This document shows positions 16,681 to 25,558 of a stretch of 64,000 bases of DNA, one piece after another. The stretch spans positions 31,454 to 95,453 of the forward strand of contig CAJTTB010000010.1 of the NCBI GenBank assembly GCA_910579175.1, written 5' to 3'. The notes beneath the pieces are model-generated. The model searched no databases, was not told the DNA's origin, and saw only the letters and a program-made list of their open reading frames with translations. Position 1 is the first letter of the stretch, and the number at the start of each line of letters is the position of its first letter. A program made the position numbers and the translations under genes. Source of the DNA: an uncultured Oscillospiraceae bacterium. GTDB lineage: Bacteria; Bacillota; Clostridia; Oscillospirales; Ruminococcaceae.

Positions 16681-16710
16681 TAAAAAATACAAATCATACA
16701 CGTTTTATTT

Positions 16711-16739
16711 GGGAAGTCAAACCGACTTCCCTTTTTATT
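16711..16739 (+). terminator. Terminator downstream of the GtrA-like gene
   Basis: GGGAAGTC AAACC GACTTCCC followed by TTTTTATTTTT: a perfect 8-bp stem with U-tract. Confidence 0.9.
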
Positions 16740-16868
16740 TTTGAGTTGTATTTTGTACCATCAGCCGCCAACTTTATCACCCCAAAAAAGTGTATCTCGA
16801 AAAAGCTACAAATTTACATTTATAATTTTGTAAAAAGCTACAAACTGAAAATTTTTACAAAAAAACTC

Positions 16869-16921
16869 TTGCAAATTGATTTTGTTTGTAGTATATTATC
16901 AGTGTAATCGATTACATTGAT
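16869..16921 (+). promoter_or_regulatory. Promoter and palindromic operator of the lacI-type operon
   Basis: TTGCAA, 17-bp spacer, TATATT (16869-16897) followed at once by the perfect palindrome TGTAATCGATTACA (16903-16916). The palindrome extends to 24 bp (16898-16921) with one mismatched pair. A CG-centred palindrome over the transcription start is the usual operator of LacI/GalR repressors, so autorepression by the next gene is likely. Confidence 0.8.
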
Positions 16922-16977
16922 GATTTCAATGATAATAGATTCCTCCTTTTGGAATGGAAGTTTACCAGAGAGGATGA

Positions 16978-17970
16978 GTGAAAATCGCAACGATTAAAGA
17001 TGTCGCAGCTCATGCCGGGGTATCAGTCGCTACCGTTTCACGCGTCCTAAACAATCCTTCAACTGTAAAAGAACAAACGCGTGAAATAGTTGAACAAGCG
17101 ATTGCTGTTTTAAACTACAGTCCAAATTTGTTAGGTAAACATTTAAGACAACTTCAAACAAAACGAATTTTAGTATTACTTGATACAATTTCTAATCAAT
17201 TTTATTCCCGTGTAGTAAAGGGAATTGAAGACAAGGCAAGACAACTTGATTATGCAGTGATGATCTGTACCACCAGGGGCAGTCGTGAACATTTTCTAGA
17301 TCACTTAAAAATGTTGCAGAATAAAGTAGTTGATGGCGTTATCATTATGTGTTATCAATTGGTACAAGACGAATTATCAAAATTAAGTCGCCATTATCCA
17401 ATTGTCTCCGCTTGTGAAGACCTTGCAGAAGGTGTGATTTCATCGGTCGGTATTGATGATTTTCAAGCAAGTGCTCAGGCCACCAACTATCTGATTTCTC
17501 GCAACAACACAAAGATTGCTGTCTTGGCTTCTCCCAACATTGACTATACATCTTCCAAGCGTCTGCAAGGCTATCAATTTGCACTCAAACAACATGGTAT
17601 TCCCTTTAAAGAATCATTGGTTATCCGAGAAGGATACACCTATAATTCCGGTATCCGTGGAGCGCGAAAACTACTTGAGCGTACAACGCTTCCCGATGCA
17701 ATCTTCTCGTTTTCAGATGCGGGAGCAATTGGCATCATCAAAGAGATGGCAAAACATGGGGTACAGGTGCCCAAAGATATTTCGGTCATGGGATTTGATA
17801 ATACTGCTATGAGTGAAATTTATCAACCAAGTATTACGACTGTTGGACAGCCTCAATATGAAATTGGTACACGGGCAATGGAGCTTTTAATAAGTAAAAT
17901 TAACGGAAGTCAAGAAATTTGTAGGGTCCGTTTGGATCACCAAATCATTCTTAGAAATTCCGTAAAATGA
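16978..17970 (+). CDS. LacI family transcriptional regulator
   Basis: A 330-residue repressor. The N-terminal HTH IKDVAAHAGVSVATVSRVLN (residues 6-25) is followed by the hinge-helix region NLLGKHLRQLQTKRI and a periplasmic-binding-type effector domain (DGVIIMCY, SVGIDDFQAS, PDAIFSFSDAGAIGI, ISVMGFDNTAMSEIYQPSITTV). The GTG start has AGAGGA just upstream. It heads an operon of sugar dehydrogenases and isomerases 19 bp downstream and probably responds to their substrate or an intermediate. Confidence 0.93.
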   Translation: MKIATIKDVAAHAGVSVATVSRVLNNPSTVKEQTREIVEQAIAVLNYSPNLLGKHLRQLQTKRILVLLDTISNQFYSRVVKGIEDKARQLDYAVMICTTRGSREHFLDHLKMLQNKVVDGVIIMCYQLVQDELSKLSRHYPIVSACEDLAEGVISSVGIDDFQASAQATNYLISRNNTKIAVLASPNIDYTSSKRLQGYQFALKQHGIPFKESLVIREGYTYNSGIRGARKLLERTTLPDAIFSFSDAGAIGIIKEMAKHGVQVPKDISVMGFDNTAMSEIYQPSITTVGQPQYEIGTRAMELLISKINGSQEICRVRLDHQIILRNSVK

Positions 17971-17989
17971 AAAAAAGAGGTATGAGAAT

Positions 17990-19069
17990 ATGGAAAAATT
18001 AAAGATCGGTATCATTGGATGTGGCGGTATTGCAAACGGCAAACATCTGCCAGCAATCAAACAAAACGGCAATTTTGAAATCTTAGCAGTTTGTGATCTT
18101 ATCGAAGAACGCGCACAAAAAGCAAAAGAAGAATATGGCACCGAAAATACAAAGGTGTTCACAGACTACAAAGAACTATTAAAGGAAAAAGATATCGTTG
18201 CTGTTTACGTATTGACTCCTAATAAAGAACACAGCTTTATCTCTATTGACGCTATGAAAGCTGACAAACACGTTATGTGTGAAAAACCAATGGCAAAAAC
18301 CTATGCAGAAGCAAAAGAAATGGTAGAAGTTGCAAAAGAAACTGGAAAAATTTTAACCATTGGTTATCAAAACCGTTATCGCCCAGATTCTACTTATCTA
18401 AAAGATGCTTGCAGCAATGGTGACTTGGGCGAAATCTATTATGGTAAAGCACATGCAATCAGAAGAAGAGCTGTTCCAACCTGGGGCGTATTCTTAAATG
18501 AAGAAGAACAAGGCGGCGGTCCATTAATCGACATCGGTACCCATGCACTTGATTTGACCTTATGGATGATGGACAACTATGAACCAGAATCTGTTTTGGG
18601 TTCTGTTTACAAAAAATTAGGTGATCAGACCAACACTGCAAATGCTTGGGGGGACTGGGATAGAGAAAAATTCACTGTAGAAGATTCTGCATTTGGCTTT
18701 ATCAAGATGAAAAACGGCGCTACCATCAACCTAGAAGCATCTTGGGCTCTAAACACTTTGGATGTTGACGAAGCAAAAACTTCTCTATGCGGTACCAAAG
18801 CAGGTGCTGACATGAAAGATGGCGTTCGTGTCAACAGCGTTAAATACAACAAACAATGTGTTGAAAAACCAGAATTGGGCGCTGGCGGTGTTGCTTTCTA
18901 TGATGGTACTGTAGAGGAAGCAAGAGATGTTGAACAGAGAATTTTCTACAATGCTGTTATGAATGGCGGCGAATTGGTGGTAAAACCAGAACAGGCTTTG
19001 GTCGTTACTCAAATTCTAGAAGCAATTTATCAATCTGCAAAAGAAGGAAAAGCAGTTTATTTTGATTAA
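17990..19069 (+). CDS. Gfo/Idh/MocA family oxidoreductase (1)
   Basis: A 359-residue NAD(P)-dependent sugar or inositol dehydrogenase. The Rossmann motif GIIGCGGIANGKHLPAI is at residues 7-23, the catalytic EKP (CEKPMAKTYAEA) near 98-110, and the substrate-domain GGGPLIDIGTHALDLTLWM near 175. The GxHxxD of the last segment provides the usual His and Asp. AGAGG precedes the ATG. Together with two TIM-barrel isomerases downstream, it suggests oxidation of a sugar or glycoside to a keto form. Confidence 0.92.
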   Translation: MEKLKIGIIGCGGIANGKHLPAIKQNGNFEILAVCDLIEERAQKAKEEYGTENTKVFTDYKELLKEKDIVAVYVLTPNKEHSFISIDAMKADKHVMCEKPMAKTYAEAKEMVEVAKETGKILTIGYQNRYRPDSTYLKDACSNGDLGEIYYGKAHAIRRRAVPTWGVFLNEEEQGGGPLIDIGTHALDLTLWMMDNYEPESVLGSVYKKLGDQTNTANAWGDWDREKFTVEDSAFGFIKMKNGATINLEASWALNTLDVDEAKTSLCGTKAGADMKDGVRVNSVKYNKQCVEKPELGAGGVAFYDGTVEEARDVEQRIFYNAVMNGGELVVKPEQALVVTQILEAIYQSAKEGKAVYFD

Positions 19070-19159
19070 TATTTCTGATCGGATAAAAAAATGACAATTC
19101 AATCAGCGGGCATTTTATCACAATTTGTTTGCTGATTGATTTCATTGGAGGATATGGAC

Positions 19160-19963
19160 ATGGCAAAATTATCAATTCAGCTTTATACACTTCGCGAGGC
19201 TTCTAAAGACAACTTTGAGCAGGTTTTAAAGTTTTGTTCTGAACAGGGATTTCAAGGTGTTGAATTTGCGGGATTTTATGGGCATTCTAAAGAAGAAATC
19301 AAAAGCTGGCTGGATAAATATCATTTAACTGTCACTTCTGCGCATGTTCCACTTGAGGAATTAGAACACGATTTACAACAAACGATGGAGTTTCATCGCT
19401 TCATTGGCAATCATCGCATTGTCTGCCCATTTTATTTGGTAACGGATCAAGCTTCTTTACGGGAATTGATAGAAAAATTAACACCAATTGCCAAAACACT
19501 TACAGAAAATGGATTTGATCTCTATTATCATAACCACGATCATGAACTTGCTAAAATGGAAGACCAATATATTTTGGACTGTCTGTGCGATGAGATTCCA
19601 CAGTTAAAACTAGAGGTAGACACCTTCTGGGTTTATGCAGCAAAACAAAATCCTGTGGAATTCTTACAATCACACAAAGACCGCATTGATGATATTGTAC
19701 ATATCAAAGATGGATTTGATGGCAGGAACTGTACCCAAGAACAGCATGACCATCTGCCAAATGAGGCATTTAATCGCATGCAACGCGGCATTTATATGTG
19801 CCCTTGTTCCATTGGACTTGGAAATGCACCTGTCAAAGATGTGATTGAAACCTGCAAACAGATGGAAATTGAATGGTTCATTTTAGAAAATGATTTTCCT
19901 TATCCAGATGGTTATACAGATGTTGCACGCAGTATCCATACATTAAAAGAATTTATAAAATAA
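19160..19963 (+). CDS. Sugar phosphate isomerase/epimerase-type TIM barrel (1)
   Basis: A 267-residue xylose-isomerase-like (AP endonuclease 2 fold) protein. It shows SIQLYTLREASKDNFEQVLKF at the N-terminus, GVEFAGFYGHSKEE, the His-rich YYHNHDHEL, metal-site EVDTFWVYAAK, HIKDGFDG and the C-terminal WFILENDFPYPDGYTD. The pattern fits members that act with Gfo/Idh/MocA enzymes on keto-sugars. The ATG at 19160 has GGAGG at eight bases; nearer ATGs are badly placed. It is the second enzyme of the operon, 90 bp after the dehydrogenase. Confidence 0.88.
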   Translation: MAKLSIQLYTLREASKDNFEQVLKFCSEQGFQGVEFAGFYGHSKEEIKSWLDKYHLTVTSAHVPLEELEHDLQQTMEFHRFIGNHRIVCPFYLVTDQASLRELIEKLTPIAKTLTENGFDLYYHNHDHELAKMEDQYILDCLCDEIPQLKLEVDTFWVYAAKQNPVEFLQSHKDRIDDIVHIKDGFDGRNCTQEQHDHLPNEAFNRMQRGIYMCPCSIGLGNAPVKDVIETCKQMEIEWFILENDFPYPDGYTDVARSIHTLKEFIK

Positions 19964-19989
19964 TCAGATATAAAAAGGAGTGGATTACA

Positions 19990-20958
19990 ATGTATATTGG
20001 TATCTTTAATCCAGTACTACAAAATAAAACCTTAGAAGAAATGTGTCAAATCATGTCTGAAAAAGGCGTTTACTCTATTGAAATGGGCTGTGGAGGTTCT
20101 CCAGGAAAAGCACATTGTGACCCTGATGTATTATTAAACGACGAAGCAAAATTCAATGAATTTAAAGCTACTTTGGATAAATACAATATGAATATCTGTG
20201 CATTTAGCACACATAACAATCCCGTTCACCCAAATAAAAAAATTGCAGAAGAATCCGACCGTGAATTGACCAATGCATTTAAAATGGCACAAAAAATGGG
20301 TGTTAAAACAGTGGTTACCTTCTCTGGTTGTCCTGGTGATGGACCAAATGGAGAAAAACCAAACTGGGTCACCTGCTCTTGGCCAGAAGATTTTTCTGAA
20401 ATCTTAGAATGGCAATGGAAAGAAAGCCTCATTCCTTACTGGAAAGAAAAGGCAAAAGAAGCAGAATCTTATGGTGTTCGCATTGCATTTGAAATGCACC
20501 CTGGCTTCTGTGTATACAATGTATATACCCTATTAAAATTGCGTGAAGCAGTTGGTCCTGTTGTTGGTGCTAACTTTGACCCATCTCACTTGATTTGGCA
20601 AGGTTGTGATCCAGTGGCTTCCATTCGTGAACTTGGCAAACATGATGCTATCTTCCATTTCCACGCAAAAGATACTAAAATGGATATTTACAATACTGCT
20701 ATCAATGGTGTTTTGGATACCAGACATTATTCTGATGAAATCAATCGTTCTTGGAAATTCCGTTCTGTTGGTTGTGGTCATGATGTATTATTCTGGAAAG
20801 ATATTGTTGCTGAATTAAGATTAGCAGGTTATGACGGTGTATTGAGCATCGAACATGAAGACAGCTTAATGAGCACCATGGAAGGCTTAGATCAAGCTAT
20901 CTCAACACTAAAAGCATCCGTTATGACAGAACCACGTTTAAAGATGTTCTGGGCTTAA
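19990..20958 (+). CDS. Sugar phosphate isomerase/epimerase-type TIM barrel (2)
   Basis: A 322-residue protein of the same fold but a different subgroup from its neighbour. Putative metal ligands are Glu in FEMHPGFC, Asp in NFDPSHL, His in FHFHAKD and Glu in SIEHEDSL. An unusually Cys/Gly-rich segment MGCGGSPGKAHCDPD is near residue 35. AAAGGAG precedes the ATG. It is followed by a terminator, so it closes the first transcription unit of the cassette. Confidence 0.9.
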   Translation: MYIGIFNPVLQNKTLEEMCQIMSEKGVYSIEMGCGGSPGKAHCDPDVLLNDEAKFNEFKATLDKYNMNICAFSTHNNPVHPNKKIAEESDRELTNAFKMAQKMGVKTVVTFSGCPGDGPNGEKPNWVTCSWPEDFSEILEWQWKESLIPYWKEKAKEAESYGVRIAFEMHPGFCVYNVYTLLKLREAVGPVVGANFDPSHLIWQGCDPVASIRELGKHDAIFHFHAKDTKMDIYNTAINGVLDTRHYSDEINRSWKFRSVGCGHDVLFWKDIVAELRLAGYDGVLSIEHEDSLMSTMEGLDQAISTLKASVMTEPRLKMFWA

Positions 20959-20980
20959 TTTCATAGTTTAAGTGAGTTGA

Positions 20981-21013
20981 TTCGGGGATAGGTGAATCTA
21001 TCCTCGAATTTTT
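20981..21013 (+). terminator. Terminator of the lacI-dehydrogenase-isomerase operon
   Basis: TTCGGGGATAG / CTATCCTCGAA stem with a short loop followed by TTTTT. Confidence 0.9.
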
Positions 21014-21259
21014 ATCAAAAGTTTGCAAGAATATGCTCACTTCTAATGTGGTGAGATAAATTGCATAGCTGTATTTGACCGCGATGATAATACAGGTATT
21101 AATATTACAAACAAAGGTATGTGACTTGTATTATTATAGCATAAATTGGGTAAAATCGTGGGACATACAAGTTCGCTTGTGTATGCTTATAACATTGGTT
21201 GTATCAAGCGGGAAGCTCTCACCTCTAAGCACTAATACAGGTGATCAGAGTATATCACG
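21014..21259 (+). mobile_element. Short non-coding IS605-like element A (omegaRNA-like)
   Basis: About 246 bp. The left part is TTTGCAAGAATATGCTCAC with a CTCAC...GTGAG hairpin then ATAAATTGCATAGCTGT. The right part is AAATCGTGGGACATACAAG, AAGCGGGAAGCTCTCACC and a closing hairpin ending in GAGTATATCACG. A full second copy is at 52074-52323 and inverted copies are at 25487-25233 and (shorter) 58499-58321. No protein frame. Paired ends with hairpins and no transposase describe a PATE-type derivative of an IS200/IS605 element. It fills the 331-bp gap between two operon parts. Confidence 0.75.
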
Positions 21260-21290
21260 AAATTAGTTTATCAAGAAAGGTTCATCGCTT

Positions 21291-22373
21291 ATGAATAAAG
21301 AATTTAATTTGGCAATTGTCGGATTGGGCGGTATGGGCAACTGGCATCGCGAATTGATAACCGGAGGAGCCAACTGGAACAACGACAAAATTGACCCTAT
21401 CGAACATTTGACCGTATGCGGAAGCTATGATATTCGCGAAGAACGTCAACAGTTTGCAAGAGAACATGGATTAACTCCATATAATTCTCTTGAAGAATTA
21501 TTGGCAGATCCAAAGGTTGATATTGTATTGTGTGCCACTCCAAACGACGTTCACAAAGAAATTGTCATCCGTGCTTTAGAAGCTGGAAAAAATGTAGTTT
21601 GTGAAAAACCAGTTACATTGTCCTCCAATGACCTACAAGATATGATAGATGCAGCCGAAAAGGCAAAAAAAGTATTTGTTGTCCATCAAAATAGACGTTG
21701 GGACGAAGATTTTTTAACAGTTAAAAAGATTTATGATGAACATATGCTAGGAGATATCTTCCGGATTGAATCCAGAGTACATGGCTCCCGCGGTATTCCA
21801 GGTGACTGGAGACAAGAACCAGAACACGGAGGCGGAATGGTGCTTGACTGGGGTGTTCATATCTTAGATCAAGCGCTGATGATGATTCCAGAAAAGGTCA
21901 AAAAAGTATATGCTTCCTTTACCCATGTAACCAATGAATTGGTGGATGATGGCTTTACGGTAGAATTGACCTTTGAAAGTGGTTTGGTCTATTTATTAGA
22001 GGTTGGAACCAGCAACTTTATCAATCTGCCCAGATGGTATGTACTCGGTCAAAACGGTACTGCTGTTGTAAAAGATTGGGATTTGAGTGGTGAAATTGTT
22101 CGCATCACCGACTGGAGTAAAAATGATGCTGTTCCAATTCGCACTGCAGCAGGTCTGACCAAAACCATGGCACCAAGAACAGAAGATACCATACACACCG
22201 ACCCACTGCCAATCGTCCATGCAGATATTCGAGATTTTTATAAAAATGTTATGGCAACGATTGAAGGCAAAGAAGAAATTATCGTAAAACTTCCACAGGT
22301 TATGCGTGTTATGAAACTTATGGAAGCTATTTTCGAATCCGCTAAAACACATCAAGTAGTTGATTTTGAATAA
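21291..22373 (+). CDS. Gfo/Idh/MocA family oxidoreductase (2)
   Basis: A 360-residue dehydrogenase of the same superfamily. It has a Rossmann motif (IVGLGGMGNWHRELI), CEKPVTLSSNDLQDMI near residue 105 and GGGMVLDWGVHILDQALMM near 185 (His-Ile-Leu-Asp). The N-terminus carries an insertion (GGANWNNDKIDPIEHL) between the first strand and the acidic residue that binds the cofactor ribose. AAAGG lies ten bases before the ATG. It shares a transcript with the next dehydrogenase (21-bp gap). Confidence 0.92.
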   Translation: MNKEFNLAIVGLGGMGNWHRELITGGANWNNDKIDPIEHLTVCGSYDIREERQQFAREHGLTPYNSLEELLADPKVDIVLCATPNDVHKEIVIRALEAGKNVVCEKPVTLSSNDLQDMIDAAEKAKKVFVVHQNRRWDEDFLTVKKIYDEHMLGDIFRIESRVHGSRGIPGDWRQEPEHGGGMVLDWGVHILDQALMMIPEKVKKVYASFTHVTNELVDDGFTVELTFESGLVYLLEVGTSNFINLPRWYVLGQNGTAVVKDWDLSGEIVRITDWSKNDAVPIRTAAGLTKTMAPRTEDTIHTDPLPIVHADIRDFYKNVMATIEGKEEIIVKLPQVMRVMKLMEAIFESAKTHQVVDFE

Positions 22374-22394
22374 TCATTTCAAAGAGGTATTACA

Positions 22395-23393
22395 ATGTTA
22401 CATGTAGCAATGATTAGCAAATGGCATGTCCATGCCAAAGATTATGCACAACAGCTTTTACAGCGTTCTGATAAGGTTCAAATCACCTGTTTATGGGACG
22501 AAGACGAAGCACGTGGCAGAGCATGGGCCGAAGAATTGGGTGTTGATTTTGAACAAAATTATGATACTTTACTGGCACGCAGTGATGTAGATGGTGTGGT
22601 CATTGATACCGCTACCGCGGTACATCATGAAATCATCATCAAGGCAGCCAAAGCAAAAAAACATATTTTTACCGAAAAGGTACTCGCACCTACCGTAAGG
22701 GAATGTGTTGAAATTGCCCAGGCAATCCAAGAGAATGATGTTGCATTTTGTATCTCCTATCCACAGCTTCAAACCCCTGCTTTTCACTATGCCAAACAAT
22801 TAGTAGACGATGGAACTCTTGGCACCATCAGCTCTATGCGAGTTCGTAATGGTCACGATGGCGCTATCGCCAACTGGCTTCCACAATATTGGTATCACCG
22901 CAAAGACGCTTGTGGTGGTGTTATGCTTGATTTGGGTTGCCATCCAATGTATTTAGTCCGCTGGATTTTAGGTGCTCCTAAAAGTGTCAACTCCAATTTC
23001 TCTTATCTAACCAACAGAGAAGTAGAAGACAGTGCTACTTGTACCATTGCTTTTGAAAATGGAGCAGTTGCCATCACAGAAAGTAGTTTTGTCGCTCCAG
23101 CTTCCCCTTATATCATGGAAGTATATGGTGATAAGGGGACTATCATTGTCATTGATAATGAAGTGACAGTTATGCTTAAAAAAGACAGAGAATTGATCAA
23201 ACAAACACCCGCGCAACTTCCTGAGCCTCCTTTGGCAGCAATTGACCAATGGATTGAGGCTTGTGAAACTGGTTCTCAACCAGTCGAATGTGGGCTGGAA
23301 GAAGCCATTCATCTCACTGAACTGATGGAAGCCGCTTATATTGCAGAGACTGAAAATCGCACAGTTTCAATCTCTGAACTCAAACGCTCCTAA
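22395..23393 (+). CDS. Gfo/Idh/MocA family oxidoreductase (3)
   Basis: A 332-residue dehydrogenase with an atypical N-terminus (MLHVAMISKWHVHAKDYAQQL) in which the glycine-rich loop GxGxxG is replaced by SKWHVHA. The catalytic Lys is still there (FTEKVLAPTVREC), as is GGVMLDLGCHPMYLVRWIL. The substitution suggests a changed cofactor mode or a bound cofactor, as in some Gfo-type members. AGAGG precedes the ATG. Last gene of the cassette. Confidence 0.88.
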   Translation: MLHVAMISKWHVHAKDYAQQLLQRSDKVQITCLWDEDEARGRAWAEELGVDFEQNYDTLLARSDVDGVVIDTATAVHHEIIIKAAKAKKHIFTEKVLAPTVRECVEIAQAIQENDVAFCISYPQLQTPAFHYAKQLVDDGTLGTISSMRVRNGHDGAIANWLPQYWYHRKDACGGVMLDLGCHPMYLVRWILGAPKSVNSNFSYLTNREVEDSATCTIAFENGAVAITESSFVAPASPYIMEVYGDKGTIIVIDNEVTVMLKKDRELIKQTPAQLPEPPLAAIDQWIEACETGSQPVECGLEEAIHLTELMEAAYIAETENRTVSISELKRS

Positions 23394-23566
23394 TCCAGAG
23401 CATATACTCTTTAAATCATGATTTGTTATAAAATCTACTCACTTGATAGGATTATTTTTCATAAAATATCACAACCAACTATTTCAGTAGGTTAACAGTA
23501 TCATTGTTTACAATGATATCATGATAACTATAAATTATTTTCTCATCAAATTATTTTATTCCATAT

Positions 23567-23599
23567 GAAAAAGCTGTCCGAAAGGCAGCTTTTTCACTT
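23567..23599 (+). terminator. Terminator after the third dehydrogenase
   Basis: GAAAAAGCTG / CAGCTTTTTC stem, loop TCCGAAAGG, U-tract in the descending arm. Confidence 0.85.
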
Positions 23600-23648
23600 A
23601 TTATCTTTCATTTGAAATCATAACTTTTACAATAGGTGGTGTCTTTCT

Positions 23649-24281
23649 ATGTATGAAACCATTCCAGATCTTAATTTATTTATGGTCTGCAAAGTGCCAA
23701 ATCAAAAAGCATATGCTTCCCTTCCAGATGGCTTTTATTTTGACTTGTGTAAACCACAGGAACTCGACCTTTGGAAAGCCTTTCCCTTTGAAAATCCTAC
23801 CCCTAAAGATGAAAAAATGATGACAGACTATTTTGCGAATGTATACGAATCCAAAAAAGATTTATTTTTTTCCAGATGTGTATTTGTACGAGATCAGAAA
23901 GGGACTGCCATTGCCACCTGTTTTCTCTGGAAAGCTTATAATCAAATCAATACCCTGCACTGGCTCAAGGTAAAAACAGAATATGAAGGAAAAGGCATTG
24001 GCAGGGCGCTTATTACCAAATTGCTTTCTCAAACTGATACATACCCCATCTATCTCCACACACAGCCGTCCAGCTATCGGGCAATCAAATTATACTCCGA
24101 CTTTGGCTTTCAATTGATCACAAATAGTGGCTATCTTGGTTCTAGAACAAACGATTTACAAAAGTGCCTTCCAATTCTACAAACATATATGTCCAAAAGC
24201 GCTATGGAAAATCTCAAATTCACCTCTGCCCCTGCCGAGTTTGTTCAAGCTGTACAGTCATCAAATATCAGTGAATTTTAA
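23649..24281 (+). CDS. GNAT family N-acetyltransferase
   Basis: A 210-residue protein with the acetyl-CoA loop EYEGKGIGRALITKLL (about residues 114-129) and motif B SSYRAIKLYSDFGFQLI. Between them lies LHWLKVKTEY, the beta strand that precedes the CoA loop. The substrate is unknown. AGGTGG precedes the ATG. Its stop codon abuts a structured inverted-repeat element (24282-24378). Confidence 0.9.
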   Translation: MYETIPDLNLFMVCKVPNQKAYASLPDGFYFDLCKPQELDLWKAFPFENPTPKDEKMMTDYFANVYESKKDLFFSRCVFVRDQKGTAIATCFLWKAYNQINTLHWLKVKTEYEGKGIGRALITKLLSQTDTYPIYLHTQPSSYRAIKLYSDFGFQLITNSGYLGSRTNDLQKCLPILQTYMSKSAMENLKFTSAPAEFVQAVQSSNISEF

Positions 24282-24378
24282 CGGTTTGGCGCTTATATCA
24301 CCAATTGGTCTTAAATGCCTTAAAAATAGGCGTTATTTGGCATTTTAGCGCAAAGGCATAAAAGTATATGCCAAACCG
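24282..24378. repeat. Structured inverted-repeat element (MITE-like or structured RNA)
   Basis: A 97-bp unit with perfect 9-bp terminal inverted repeats CGGTTTGGC / GCCAAACCG. Inside are nested complementary segments GCGCT/AGCGC and AAATGCC/GGCATTT. It starts at the GNAT stop codon. No other copy was found in the window. The rest of the 302-bp gap to 24583 holds the terminator at 24401 and a 12-bp-stem hairpin at 24486-24523 (AGGCTCTTCTGA/TCAGAAGAGCCT) without a clear U-tract. Confidence 0.55.
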
Positions 24379-24400
24379 ATTAGACCCTTAAAAACAAGCA

Positions 24401-24433
24401 AAATAGCCGCATTTTAGCACGGCTATTTTATAT
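24401..24433 (+). terminator. Terminator downstream of the GNAT gene
   Basis: AAATAGCCG / CGGCTATTT stem with a TTTATATA tail. Confidence 0.75.
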
Positions 24434-24583
24434 ATCTCAGATTTTTATAAATTATCCTATCAAAACACAGATACTACATCATATAAGGCTCTTCTGACTA
24501 TCCACAGATAATCAGAAGAGCCTATAAAAACAAAAAGAATTTTATAATAGGGCTTTATCACAAAAAATTCTCTAAAAAATGAA

Positions 24584-25165
24584 TCAAAAATTCTCTTGAT
24601 AATATTTCCAAAGGTTATCTATACTCTCGCTGCATAAAATAGGAATTGCATCATATATTTTTTCAACTGACCAATCCCACCATTTTAATTCCATCAATTT
24701 TTCTATTTCATCTTTAGAAAATCGAAACTTTATAATCTCTGCTGGATTGCCACCTACAATCGCATATGCTGGAACATCTTTTGTCACCACAGCACCTGCA
24801 GCTATTACTGCACCATCTCCAACTTCTACACCAGATAATACAATTGCATTTTCACCTATCCAAACATCATTTCCAATTTTGGTTCTTTTTTCTTTATAAG
24901 CTGGATAACCTTTAATATCAGAAAAATCTTCTCTTAAAAAAACTGTAAAAGGATAAGTTGTAATCCACTTTGTATTGTGATTTCCATCTCCAAATATCTT
25001 TACATTGGCTGCAATAGAACAAAATTTCCCTATTTTTATGGATTCATTTTCATTTCTATTAAAACGAATCAAAGGCTTTCCATACGAAAAGTCTCCCACT
25101 TCTGTATACTGTGAAATATAAGATTTTGTATCTCTTTCATAGATTATATCTTTTACTCGATTCAT
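24584..25165 (-). CDS. CatB/Vat-like hexapeptide acetyltransferase
   Basis: A protein of about 193 residues with left-handed beta-helix repeats. GKFCSIAANVKIFGDGNHNTKWITTYPF is typical of the xenobiotic acetyltransferase branch (chloramphenicol CatB, streptogramin Vat), where the His in NHNT is catalytic. Later repeats are IGNDVWIGENAIVLSGVEVGDGAVIAAGAVVTKDVPAYAIVGGNPAEIIK. Many chromosomal relatives act on sugars or are uncharacterised, so resistance is only a possibility. The start at 25165 (MNRVKD) has only a weak GTGAAAAG; longer in-frame starts extend into a neighbouring repeat. Confidence 0.88.
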   Translation of the reverse strand: MNRVKDIIYERDTKSYISQYTEVGDFSYGKPLIRFNRNENESIKIGKFCSIAANVKIFGDGNHNTKWITTYPFTVFLREDFSDIKGYPAYKEKRTKIGNDVWIGENAIVLSGVEVGDGAVIAAGAVVTKDVPAYAIVGGNPAEIIKFRFSKDEIEKLMELKWWDWSVEKIYDAIPILCSESIDNLWKYYQENF

Positions 25166-25232
25166 CTTTTCACTTTTAACATGCAACGCAACTACCCCCA
25201 ACAATTTTGTGTTGTTTATTTACAAGTTCTTT

Positions 25233-25487
25233 CAGACATATACTCTCATCACCTATATCAATTCTTAGAAGTGAGATCTTCTTGCCCAATGCAACAAGTG
25301 TTGTAAGCATACACAAATGAATCTTGTATGTTCCACAGTTTTACTAATTTCATACTATGATAATCCGAATCGCATACCTTCGTTTTTCATATTCACACTT
25401 GCATGATAATCGCAGTCAAATACAAACAATTATGCAATTTATCTCACCACTTTAGAAGTGAGCATATTCTTGCAAATTTTATGAAAA
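25233..25487 (-). mobile_element. Short non-coding IS605-like element C
   Basis: The inverted counterpart of the 21014 and 52074 elements: read on the minus strand it begins TTTGCAAGAATATGCTCAC, contains GTGAGATAAATTGCATAA and GTGGAACATACAAG, and ends in GATGAGAGTATATGTC. About 255 bp, non-coding. It fills most of the 393-bp gap between the acetyltransferase and the CofE-like gene; the remaining 70 bp hold nothing recognisable. Confidence 0.75.
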
Positions 25488-25558
25488 AAACCATAAAGCA
25501 TATTTTTTGTTTTATCGTTCTACCTTTTTACCGTTTATATATCGTGAAAAAGGCATAT

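Noticed and set aside
16497..16907. Protein-coding frame after the GtrA-like gene
   Set aside because: It passes through the GtrA coding region in another frame, a repeat and a terminator, and lacks a ribosome site.
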